Positions 1 through 5,321 of a DNA stretch of 9,079 nt are shown in pieces. A program made the position numbers and the translations under genes. Origin of the DNA: Paracoccaceae bacterium (GTDB lineage: Bacteria > Pseudomonadota > Alphaproteobacteria > Rhodobacterales > Rhodobacteraceae); contig JAOUMG010000043.1 in assembly GCA_029881635.1 (NCBI GenBank), positions 1-9,079 on the forward strand. The letters run 5' to 3'. Numbering within the stretch: position 1 is the stretch's first letter; each line of letters opens with the position of its first letter. The notes below the pieces were generated by a model. It searched no databases. It was given only the letters and a program-made list of their open reading frames with translations, and was not told the DNA's origin.

Positions 1-1671
1 CGCAGCCCCCTTGCGCCCGGCACTCAACAGTTGCGCGCTGATCGCCACCTTTCGCGCATCAGGCGAAATCTGACTGTCCAAGGATGCGGCACTGTCCAAC
101 CCGGCCAGATCCAGCGTCTGATAGGGACCGCGCAAAAATCCAAACCGCCTCATCGCAAGGTCAATCTCGTAAGGCAAAGCACCATCTTCCACCAGGCAAT
201 CCATCGCCCGCTGATAGGCGGCCATCACCCTTTGGCTGATCAAACCATGGCCCGAACGAGCACGCACGCCAACCTTGCCCATCTTGCGGGCAAGCCCCAG
301 CATGGTGGCCGTTACCGCAGGTGCAGTGGCGCTACCCACAATGATCTCGACCAGCCGTTTACTCTGCGCCGTGGCCGAAAACTGCAACCCGATCACATCA
401 TCGGCCCGGAGCGTCGCCGCTGCAATCTGGTCAAGTCCGTTCCCAAAGCTTGTTGTTGCCAGAATGGTACTGGGGCGTAACATCCTGTCGAGGTCAGCAA
501 AAAGCGTCTTTACCGCTTCCTCATCCGAATCTGTCGCCTCGATCACCAGACTACAGGCCGAAAGGCCGTCCATAGCAGTGGCCCCCGTCACCTGATCCCA
601 TTCCGCCTCGCGGCTCTCTGCGCTTAGCGCACCGGATGCCACTGCTTTCTCGTGACGCGCGGCAATCCGGGCCAGACCGTCGGCCAGTGCAGTGGCATCG
701 GGGTCGACAAACGTCACGGCATGGCCTGCAGAAAGCAATGCTGTCACGATGGCCGAACCGGTAGGGCCTGCCCCGACAACGCCGACCTGATCCAGAGGCC
801 GCGGTAAAACACCCGACAACTCCGGCGGTCGCGCCGCACGGCGTTCGGCCAGAAAGGCATGGCGAAGCGCCGCGGCCTGTGGCGAGGCCACCAGATCCTC
901 AAACGCCGCACGTTCAAAGGCGTGGCCTTCGTCTTCTGGCAGCAGCAATGCCGCCTCGACGCATTCGACGATACGCACGGGCGCTGGCAAGCGAGGACCC
1001 GCCAGACCTTTGCGCGCCGATGCGACGGCCGCAAGAAAGGCCGTCGGATCGTCATGCAGATGATCCACGCGTGGGTTAGCAGGCACCTTTCGCGTGCCCG
1101 CCACAACCGCGCGCGCCAGTGTTTCGGCAGCCTTTGCCGCATCACCCGGTGTCAGTTCGTCAATCAGCCCAAGTTCGACACCGCGTTCGGCCGGAATGGG
1201 CAGACCAGACAGCATCATCCCGAGCGCCGCCTTGGCGCCGATAAGGGGTGGCAGGCGCTGGGTGCCCCCGGCACCCGGCAAAATACCCAAGGACACCTCG
1301 GGAAAGCCCAGCCTTGTTCCCGGCTCCGCCAGACGGTAATCCGCCGTCAGCGCCAGCTCCAGCCCCCCGCCCAGGGCGGTGCCATGCAGGGCCGCAATCA
1401 CCGGTTTCGGACAGCTGGCCAGTGCTGCACAGACATCCGGCAAAAGTGGCTTGACCGGTGGCTGGTCAAATTCGGTGATATCGGCGCCCGCAGGCCAGGT
1501 GCGCCCGGCGGCTGCCAGAACAATGGCGCCAACCCCGGTATCGGCCACCGCATCAGAGAGCGCCCGCGCCAAGCCTTGCCGCACGACCGCTGACAGCGCA
1601 TTGACCGGCGGATGGTCGATGGTGACCACGGCCACACCATCGACGACACGATAGCTGACTGGTTCAGACAT
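1..1671 (-). CDS. Multifunctional enoyl-CoA hydratase / 3-hydroxyacyl-CoA dehydrogenase (FadJ/FadB-like), C-terminus beyond window
   Basis: This fatty acid beta-oxidation protein would hydrate trans-2-enoyl-CoA and, in normal family members, oxidise the 3-hydroxyacyl-CoA with NAD. The reading frame is open from an ATG at 1671 to base 1 (557 codons); family members are usually about 640-730 residues, so the end is missing. Residues 1-180 form an enoyl-CoA hydratase domain: oxyanion-hole segment AGADITEF (61-68), HGTALGGGLE with Glu105, and GFPE with Glu125, matching the two catalytic glutamates of FadB by context and 20-residue spacing. A Rossmann domain starts near 296 (VGVVGAGPTGSAI, with Asp323 after the second strand). 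A 3HCDH C-terminal domain follows from about 470 (DLAGLD near 521-526). The dehydrogenase site is abnormal: the usual HFF motif reads QFS (Gln430), and the NR pair reads QR (Gln480). AAAAGGGT lies just upstream of the ATG. The dksA-like gene is 93 bases upstream. Domain identity is firm; dehydrogenase activity is doubtful. Confidence 0.9.
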   Translation of the reverse strand, partial: MSEPVSYRVVDGVAVVTIDHPPVNALSAVVRQGLARALSDAVADTGVGAIVLAAAGRTWPAGADITEFDQPPVKPLLPDVCAALASCPKPVIAALHGTALGGGLELALTADYRLAEPGTRLGFPEVSLGILPGAGGTQRLPPLIGAKAALGMMLSGLPIPAERGVELGLIDELTPGDAAKAAETLARAVVAGTRKVPANPRVDHLHDDPTAFLAAVASARKGLAGPRLPAPVRIVECVEAALLLPEDEGHAFERAAFEDLVASPQAAALRHAFLAERRAARPPELSGVLPRPLDQVGVVGAGPTGSAIVTALLSAGHAVTFVDPDATALADGLARIAARHEKAVASGALSAESREAEWDQVTGATAMDGLSACSLVIEATDSDEEAVKTLFADLDRMLRPSTILATTSFGNGLDQIAAATLRADDVIGLQFSATAQSKRLVEIIVGSATAPAVTATMLGLARKMGKVGVRARSGHGLISQRVMAAYQRAMDCLVEDGALPYEIDLAMRRFGFLRGPYQTLDLAGLDSAASLDSQISPDARKVAISAQLLSAGRKGAA

Positions 1672-1705
1672 GCTGACCCTTTTCAGATGGGTTTCGTCGT
1701 CTGCA

Positions 1706-1733
1706 ATTCTAGGGCGAATGTCAGCATTGGCAA
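1706..1733 (-). promoter_or_regulatory. Sigma70-like promoter for the beta-oxidation gene, with an overlapping palindrome
   Basis: On the minus strand, TTGCCA (1733-1728, 5 of 6 to the -35 consensus) and TAGAAT (1711-1706, 5 of 6 to the -10 consensus) are separated by 16 bases. Transcription would start near 1699, giving a leader of about 28 bases before the ATG at 1671. The perfect 11-base palindrome CATTGGCAATG (1725-1735) covers the -35 box and could be a repressor site. The promoter suggests the gene can be transcribed separately from the dksA-like gene upstream. The match is by eye only. Confidence 0.5.
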
Positions 1734-1764
1734 TGACTTGATTTCCAGAAGACCTGCCCGCCCG

Positions 1765-2082
1765 TCAGGACGCGCAGTTACGGCAGAAAGGCGTGGCCGG
1801 CAAAAGATCCAGCCGCTCTTCCGAAATGCGTTCGCCGCAGCGCACGCAGTCGCCATATTCGCCCTCGGCCAAACGCAGCATTGCCGCGTCTATCATCCGC
1901 AGTTCCAACTGTGCCGCCGCCCCGAGATCCTCCAGAACCTCGTCGCCCTCGCGCTCCACAGCCATCTCTTCCCAGTCCTTGGCCTCATGGGTGTCAAACT
2001 CTGCGCCGATCCCGGCAATACGGTTCATCAGGTCTGCCTGACGTGCCTCCAGCTCGGCTTTGCGCTTGGCGTCGGATTTCAT
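1765..2082 (-). CDS. Short DksA/TraR-family C4 zinc-finger protein
   Basis: DksA-family proteins bind RNA polymerase through the secondary channel and, with ppGpp, alter initiation at many promoters. This 105-residue protein ends in Cys79-X2-Cys82-X17-Cys100-X2-Cys103, the canonical DksA/TraR zinc finger. The part before it is charged and helical (about residues 1-72). It is shorter than E. coli DksA (151 residues), and I do not see the DxxDxA motif of the classical coiled-coil tip; instead there is a KDWEEMAVEREGDEVLE segment (35-51). Short DksA-like paralogues are known in Rhodobacter. The start at 2082 is chosen because AAGGAG lies 7 bases upstream. The frame stays open to another ATG at 2142, but those 20 extra residues look unlike the family. 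An FNR-type box lies about 100 bases upstream. The family is certain; whether it acts like true DksA is not. Confidence 0.9.
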   Translation of the reverse strand: MKSDAKRKAELEARQADLMNRIAGIGAEFDTHEAKDWEEMAVEREGDEVLEDLGAAAQLELRMIDAAMLRLAEGEYGDCVRCGERISEERLDLLPATPFCRNCAS

Positions 2083-2147
2083 ATTCTGCTCCTTTGGCAC
2101 CAGCGGTACGGTTCCTTCCAAAACAGGACCACTTTCGTTCATCCTTC

Positions 2148-2153
2148 ATTACA
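2148..2153 (-). promoter_or_regulatory. Candidate -10 element for the dksA-like gene
   Basis: TGTAAT on the minus strand (2153-2148) matches 5 of 6 bases of TATAAT. There is no good -35 hexamer, but the FNR-type box ends 19 bases upstream. A start near 2141-2138 would put the centre of that box at roughly -39 to -41, the position used by class II FNR activators. The leader would be about 55-60 bases. Confidence 0.4.
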
Positions 2154-2172
2154 GGCTGTAGCGAACCGATCT

Positions 2173-2186
2173 TTGATGCAAGTCAA
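2173..2186. promoter_or_regulatory. FNR/FnrL-type binding site
   Basis: TTGATGCAAGTCAA fits the FNR consensus TTGAT-N4-ATCAA with one mismatch in ten. It lies in the divergent region between the dksA-like gene (start 2082) and yeeE half 1 (start 2306). Its spacing to the -10 candidate at 2148-2153 suggests activation of the dksA-like gene. For the plus-strand unit it would lie about 80 bases upstream of the likely start site. Rhodobacteraceae carry FnrL and related Crp/Fnr regulators with this consensus; which one binds here cannot be told from the sequence. Confidence 0.6.
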
Positions 2187-2225
2187 ACTTGTGACCGGCC
2201 AACCGGCCATTCTCATATTCCGAAC

Positions 2226-2267
2226 TTGATATATGTAAAGGGAACCGTGTATTCAAATCAACATGAA
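2226..2267 (+). promoter_or_regulatory. Possible promoter/operator of the yeeE-yeeE-sulfurtransferase unit
   Basis: TTGATA (2226-2231, 5 of 6 to -35) is followed after 18 bases by TATTCA (2250-2255, a poor 3 of 6 to -10). A perfect inverted repeat TTCA-N8-TGAA (2252-2267) overlaps the -10, where a repressor would act. A second repeat, CATAT-N12-ATATG (2214-2235), overlaps the -35. YeeE loci in relatives are often controlled by ArsR-type persulfide sensors (BigR/SqrR), but neither repeat matches the SqrR pattern ATTC-N8-GAAT well, and no such regulator gene lies in the window. Treat this as a lead. Confidence 0.3.
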
Positions 2268-2305
2268 AGGCCGGATACATCCCTGGCCAACAACACGGGG
2301 CGGCA

Positions 2306-2731
2306 ATGCAGGCAGAATGGGTTTGGGGTCTTGCAGGTGGGCTGATCATCGGCATTGCCGCGGTCATGTTCCTGCTGATCAACGGTCGGATCATGGGGGC
2401 ATCGGGTATTGTCGGGGAGGTGGTTGACGGTTCCAACCGACCCCGGCGGGCTGAAAACATGGCTTTCATAGCCGGGCTGATCGGCGTTCCGGCACTGGCG
2501 TCCCTGATGTTCGCAAAAGGCGACACCCATCTGGGCGCGGCATTGCCCCTTGTCATTCTTGCGGGGCTGCTGGTCGGCGCAGGCACCCGTCTGGCCAATG
2601 GCTGCACATCCGGGCATGGCGTTTGCGGCATGTCGCGGCTGTCGCTACGCGGTATCGTTGCCACGGTGTTTTACCTGCTGGGCGGCGGGCTTGCCGTGCT
2701 GGTTTTCCGGCACATTCTGGGGGTGATCTGA
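2306..2731 (+). CDS. YeeE/YedE family transporter, N-terminal half protein
   Basis: This 141-residue, strongly hydrophobic inner-membrane protein is one half of a YeeE/YedE (sulf_transp) transporter. Full-length family members such as TsuA import thiosulfate; the split forms are linked to movement of reactive or reduced sulfur. Hydrophobic segments lie at about 8-26, 52-70, 78-95 and 117-140. The family signature GAGTRLANGCTSGHGVCG covers residues 91-108 and contains Cys100 and Cys107; conserved cysteines relay the sulfur substrate in TsuA. LLINGRIMGASGIVGE (24-39) is also typical of the family. The start at 2306 fits known family N-termini, although the Shine-Dalgarno (GGGGCGG) is imperfect. 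The stop TGA shares one base with the ATG of the next gene, so translation is probably coupled and the two halves likely assemble together. The substrate (thiosulfate, persulfide or sulfide) cannot be read from the sequence. Confidence 0.9.
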   Translation: MQAEWVWGLAGGLIIGIAAVMFLLINGRIMGASGIVGEVVDGSNRPRRAENMAFIAGLIGVPALASLMFAKGDTHLGAALPLVILAGLLVGAGTRLANGCTSGHGVCGMSRLSLRGIVATVFYLLGGGLAVLVFRHILGVI

Positions 2732-3162
2732 TGCAAAGGATCGTTTTCGCGGCGCTTTCGGGCGGGTTGTTCGGCGCCGGGCTTTTCCTCTCGGGCATGA
2801 CCGATACGCGCAAGGTACAGGGCTGGCTCGACATTTTCGGGCAATGGGATCCGACCCTGGCCTTCGTTCTTGGCGGGGCGATCCTGCCCATGGCCATCGC
2901 CTGGCGCATTACCGCGAAAATGGGCCGCGCCCGCCTTGGCGATGCGTTCCCGCCACCACCCGAACCGAAACTCGGCCATAATCTTGTGATCGGGTCCACG
3001 CTTTTCGGCTTTGGCTGGGGAATTGCCGGGCTTTGCCCCGGCCCTGCGGTGGCTTCGCTTAGTTATGGCGGTCTGGGTGGTCTCATCTTCCTTCTGGCCA
3101 TGATGGCCGGTATGCTTGGCACACCCGCCTTGCGGGCCCGGATCGACCGGCTGGCCGCATAA
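2731..3162 (+). CDS. YeeE/YedE family transporter, C-terminal half protein (DUF6691 type)
   Basis: This 143-residue membrane protein is the partner half of the preceding gene. Signature segments are GLFLSGMTDTRKVQGWLDIF (about 17-36), WDPTLAFVLGGA (39-50) and GFGWGIAGLCPGPA (93-106) with Cys102, the conserved cysteine region of the second YeeE repeat. Hydrophobic stretches lie at about 4-22, 42-60, 85-104 and 113-132. The chosen start is the ATG at 2731, which overlaps the upstream TGA by one base and gives the usual family N-terminus. The frame is open further upstream, but that part lies over the first half gene. AAGGAG of the next gene begins just after its stop at 3162, so the three genes form one operon. 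The likely role is formation, with half 1, of an inner-membrane channel for reduced sulfur; substrate and direction are inferred from the family. Confidence 0.88.
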   Translation: MQRIVFAALSGGLFGAGLFLSGMTDTRKVQGWLDIFGQWDPTLAFVLGGAILPMAIAWRITAKMGRARLGDAFPPPPEPKLGHNLVIGSTLFGFGWGIAGLCPGPAVASLSYGGLGGLIFLLAMMAGMLGTPALRARIDRLAA

Positions 3163-3172
3163 GGAGCATGAC

Positions 3173-3595
3173 ATGACCCCACGCAACCTGACGCCAACTT
3201 ATGCGGTATCTCCGCAGATCACCCCCGACGATGTGGCGGCCATCAAGGCTGCGGGGTTTACCCGCGTGATCTGCAACCGGCCCGACAGCGAAATCCCGCC
3301 CGAGCTGCAGGCAGCCCGCATGCGTGAACTGGTCGAAGCAGCGGGGATGGAATTCGTGCTCAACCCTGTCATCGGCGGCGCCATCACGCGGGAAAACGTG
3401 GCCGCTCAAAAGGAAGCGATGATAACCGCCACCGGCCCGGTATTTGCCTACTGTGCCTCAGGCAACCGGTCCTCCATCGTCTGGGCGCTCGGGCAGGCGG
3501 GCGAGGTAGAGGCTGATACGCTGATCGCGGCGGCGGCAAAATGGGGTTACAATCTGGAACCGATCCGTCCCGCGCTCCAAAACCCCAACGTTTAG
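3173..3595 (+). CDS. TIGR01244 / DUF442 family sulfurtransferase (Blh N-domain-like)
   Basis: This 140-residue soluble protein resembles the DUF442 domain found alone or fused to ETHE1-type persulfide dioxygenase in Blh proteins. Family members are thought to move sulfane sulfur on an active-site cysteine; the fold is of the tyrosine phosphatase/rhodanese kind. The active loop is Cys94-Ala-Ser-Gly-Asn-Arg99-Ser, a six-residue rhodanese-like loop closed by arginine. Other family marks are YAVSPQITPDDVAAIKAAGF (10-29), the CNRPDSE segment (34-40), and NPVIGGAIT (64-72). The start at 3173 is set by AAGGAG at 3161-3166; an ATG at 3168 is out of frame and reaches a stop after two codons. It lies 10 bases after yeeE half 2, which suggests it accepts sulfur from the transporter in the cytoplasm. 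No persulfide dioxygenase or sulfide:quinone oxidoreductase is in the window. Confidence 0.88.
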   Translation: MTPRNLTPTYAVSPQITPDDVAAIKAAGFTRVICNRPDSEIPPELQAARMRELVEAAGMEFVLNPVIGGAITRENVAAQKEAMITATGPVFAYCASGNRSSIVWALGQAGEVEADTLIAAAAKWGYNLEPIRPALQNPNV

Positions 3596-3635
3596 AATCG
3601 CGCCAATACCAACCGGATTGCGCCGTCCCGCAGGG

Positions 3636-4652
3636 TCAGGTTTCGCCAGCGGTTTTCATTTGAACGAACTCCGCCCCCTTGCCGGATTCCGTGCCGGGCG
3701 ACAGATCCGGTGCAGTCAAGGCCAGTTCGTCGGGATCGGCCTCAGGCCCCATGAAGATACGCACCGCATAGTTGCCCTGACACTGACCTAACCGCGCATG
3801 GGCCACAAACCGGTGGCCGAACCCCTGGACACGGACATGATTCAATGACTGGGCAGGCAGCGGCAGAAGCGACCCCGGCTTCAGCGCCAGCACATCGGAA
3901 AGCGGCAGCGTTATCCGGTCGAAAACCGCCTCGATCTGGGTGCGGACGGCCATCACCGACCTTTCGATCTGTTCTGACCATTCCGTCTGCGCATAACCCG
4001 GCACCGGCCCGTCGACCGAAGGTTTTTCGTCGCCCGAATGGATCGGCGCCCTGCCCCGCCCCTCTGCCGGCAGCGCCAAGAGAATGCTGCCTTCGCGCGG
4101 CACACCTTCTGCGAATTTCAATGTGATGTGAAAGCCCCTGTAGGCAATGTCTTCCATCATCAGGCCCAGCGGTCGCGGATCGCTCAGATAAGAGGTATAA
4201 CGAAAGCCCCCCAGCCAGACGATCGCCGCATCGGTGGCCAGCAACACCTCAAGTTCACCCAACATCTGATCGACGAAACCGACCGACATCGCCGCATCGG
4301 TCCGTGTCGGTCGCCGCGCCGCCACAGGGCCCGGACTGATGCGCCCGGTGGTCTGCATCTCGATCAAGGTCGCGACCGTCGCAGGCGACAGCGCCACCAG
4401 TCCCAGCGATTCTTGTGGCCCTGCGATCATCATCAGCAGCGCCCTTTCCTCCAGCCGTTCGGGAATTTCGGCCAGCGACAGGCGCATTTCGCGCAGCTCC
4501 ACGATTTCGATCGGCATTGCCATCAGGTCCTGTGCCGTCTTGGCCAGCGCCTGATGCAATGCCCGAACGGGTGTCATCGCCGATGCACCGGGCTGGGATG
4601 CCCCCGCCGCGGCCTTGCGCTTCAATACGGAATGGGGCGCGGTATCTGTCAT
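3636..4652 (-). CDS. FliM/FliN family flagellar motor switch (C-ring) protein, orphan
   Basis: This 338-residue protein has the C-terminal SpoA/FliN-type domain at about 235-302 (RITLPLSDVLALKPGSLLPL, then VRVQGFGHRFVAHARLGQ and GNYAVRI). FliM-like proteins form the cytoplasmic C-ring, which transmits torque and switches rotation. The middle part (about 40-200) probably corresponds to the FliM middle domain, including GGFRYTSYLSDPRPLGLMMED (148-168). The N-terminus has no clear EIDxLL-type CheY-P binding motif and instead begins with a basic, Ala-rich segment (SVLKRKAAAGAS). The ATG at 4652 is chosen; the frame extends to a TTG at 4691, which lacks support. No other flagellar gene is nearby, so this is a stand-alone gene, possibly an accessory C-ring protein rather than the main FliM. 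A possible CtrA box lies 57-73 bases upstream. The family is well supported; the exact role is not. Confidence 0.8.
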   Translation of the reverse strand: MTDTAPHSVLKRKAAAGASQPGASAMTPVRALHQALAKTAQDLMAMPIEIVELREMRLSLAEIPERLEERALLMMIAGPQESLGLVALSPATVATLIEMQTTGRISPGPVAARRPTRTDAAMSVGFVDQMLGELEVLLATDAAIVWLGGFRYTSYLSDPRPLGLMMEDIAYRGFHITLKFAEGVPREGSILLALPAEGRGRAPIHSGDEKPSVDGPVPGYAQTEWSEQIERSVMAVRTQIEAVFDRITLPLSDVLALKPGSLLPLPAQSLNHVRVQGFGHRFVAHARLGQCQGNYAVRIFMGPEADPDELALTAPDLSPGTESGKGAEFVQMKTAGET

Positions 4653-4708
4653 GCCTGCGTCCCGGCCTTCGCTTCTGATGCCAATCCCCAAGATATCTCA
4701 CAGATCGA

Positions 4709-4725
4709 GGTTAGCAAAAGGTTGA
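4709..4725 (-). promoter_or_regulatory. Possible CtrA-type box upstream of the flagellar motor gene
   Basis: On the minus strand, TCAACCTTTTGCTAACC reads as TCAA-N7-CTAAC, two mismatches from the CtrA consensus TTAA-N7-TTAA. It lies 57-73 bases upstream of the ATG at 4652, a plausible activator position. CtrA controls flagellar genes in Rhodobacteraceae, and TTAA-like half sites are scarce in this GC-rich window, so the match is suggestive but imperfect. Confidence 0.35.
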
Positions 4726-4751
4726 CGCAAGTCTGCCCCTGTCGTTCCGGT

Positions 4752-5237
4752 TCAGGAAGTCGCCAGCCTGAATTTCAAAAACCTGGCGCCATCATAGTCC
4801 ACGTCTCCGACCGGCTCCGCACCGATCCGGCGCAGGGCGCCCAAATTCTTGCGCGAGGGCGGCAAAAGGAATGTCACGTAGGGAATGCGCTGATCCGCCC
4901 GCGCAAATGCAAGCGCCTTGGCCGCGATGTGCCATCCCAGACCAAAGGCATCCGGTCGCAACACCAGGCCAAAGTCCCACTCCTGCCCCTCTTTCTGAAA
5001 CCCGCCCCATCCGACATAGTCGCCATTACTGAAGATCGCCCAATGGCCAAGCCCGTCGCGCCGCCAGCATTCCTCCTTTGCCGCCACGAATTTGGCGACC
5101 TCAGCACCATCCCAGTCGAAAGTCAGCAGCGGCATATGTTCGCCCACACGAGGGTCGGACATATGCGCGATGATCACCTCCGGCGGCACATCACGCAGCC
5201 GCGCGAAGGTAATCTCGGCCTTGCGGGTTCTGATCAT
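4752..5237 (-). CDS. GNAT family N-acetyltransferase (RimJ/RimL-like)
   Basis: This 161-residue protein has the layout of a single GNAT domain, which transfers acetyl from acetyl-CoA to an amino group. The acetyl-CoA loop region reads LVLRPDAFGLGWHIAAKAL (91-109), a variant of the R/Q-x-x-G-x-G/A motif. The late PPSRKNLGALRRIGAEPVG segment (126-144) corresponds to the S-x-N-x2-A-x4-G part of RimJ/RimL-type enzymes. HWAIFSNGDYVGWGGF (65-80) supplies the typical central strands. The substrate is unknown. The start at 5237 is the natural ATG with a weak GAGAG-type ribosome site. The gene lies 84 bases downstream of the kinase gene and 99 bases upstream of the flagellar gene, all on the same strand. 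Co-transcription with the kinase is possible but not shown by the spacing. Confidence 0.85.
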   Translation of the reverse strand: MIRTRKAEITFARLRDVPPEVIIAHMSDPRVGEHMPLLTFDWDGAEVAKFVAAKEECWRRDGLGHWAIFSNGDYVGWGGFQKEGQEWDFGLVLRPDAFGLGWHIAAKALAFARADQRIPYVTFLLPPSRKNLGALRRIGAEPVGDVDYDGARFLKFRLATS

Positions 5238-5321
5238 CTCGGCTCTCTATCCGGCGGTTTCCTGACCGCACATAGGTATCGCCAGATGCCCCGCAATCAA
5301 GCGGATGTATTACTCCAATGA

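Noticed and set aside
859..1593. 244-codon open frame on the plus strand
   Set aside because: Antisense to the enoyl-CoA hydratase domain in the same codon register; no family resemblance.
2083..2142. N-terminal extension of the dksA-like gene from an upstream ATG
   Set aside because: The extension has no family resemblance, while the ATG at 2082 has AAGGAG at ideal distance. The region also fits the predicted leader.
2217..2232. SqrR-type site ATTC-N8-GAAT
   Set aside because: The right half reads ATAT, two mismatches in eight; too weak to call as a SqrR site.
3596..3635. Possible bidirectional terminator between the convergent sulfurtransferase and flagellar genes
   Set aside because: Only 4-bp or shorter stems (for example CAAT/ATTG) could be found in the 40-base gap, and there is no T-run.
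4038..5321. 427-codon open frame on the plus strand
   Set aside because: It lies antisense over the flagellar motor and GNAT genes, which have clear family motifs. Its product is Arg/His/Gln-rich with no recognisable domain, typical of a shadow frame in GC-rich DNA.
5238..5321. Two small hairpins (CCGC/GCGG, and GCGGT-N6-ACCGC at 5254-5269) and a TTGATT element before the GNAT gene
   Set aside because: Stems are 4-5 bp without T-runs, and no -10 hexamer with acceptable spacing was found, so neither a terminator nor a promoter can be claimed.
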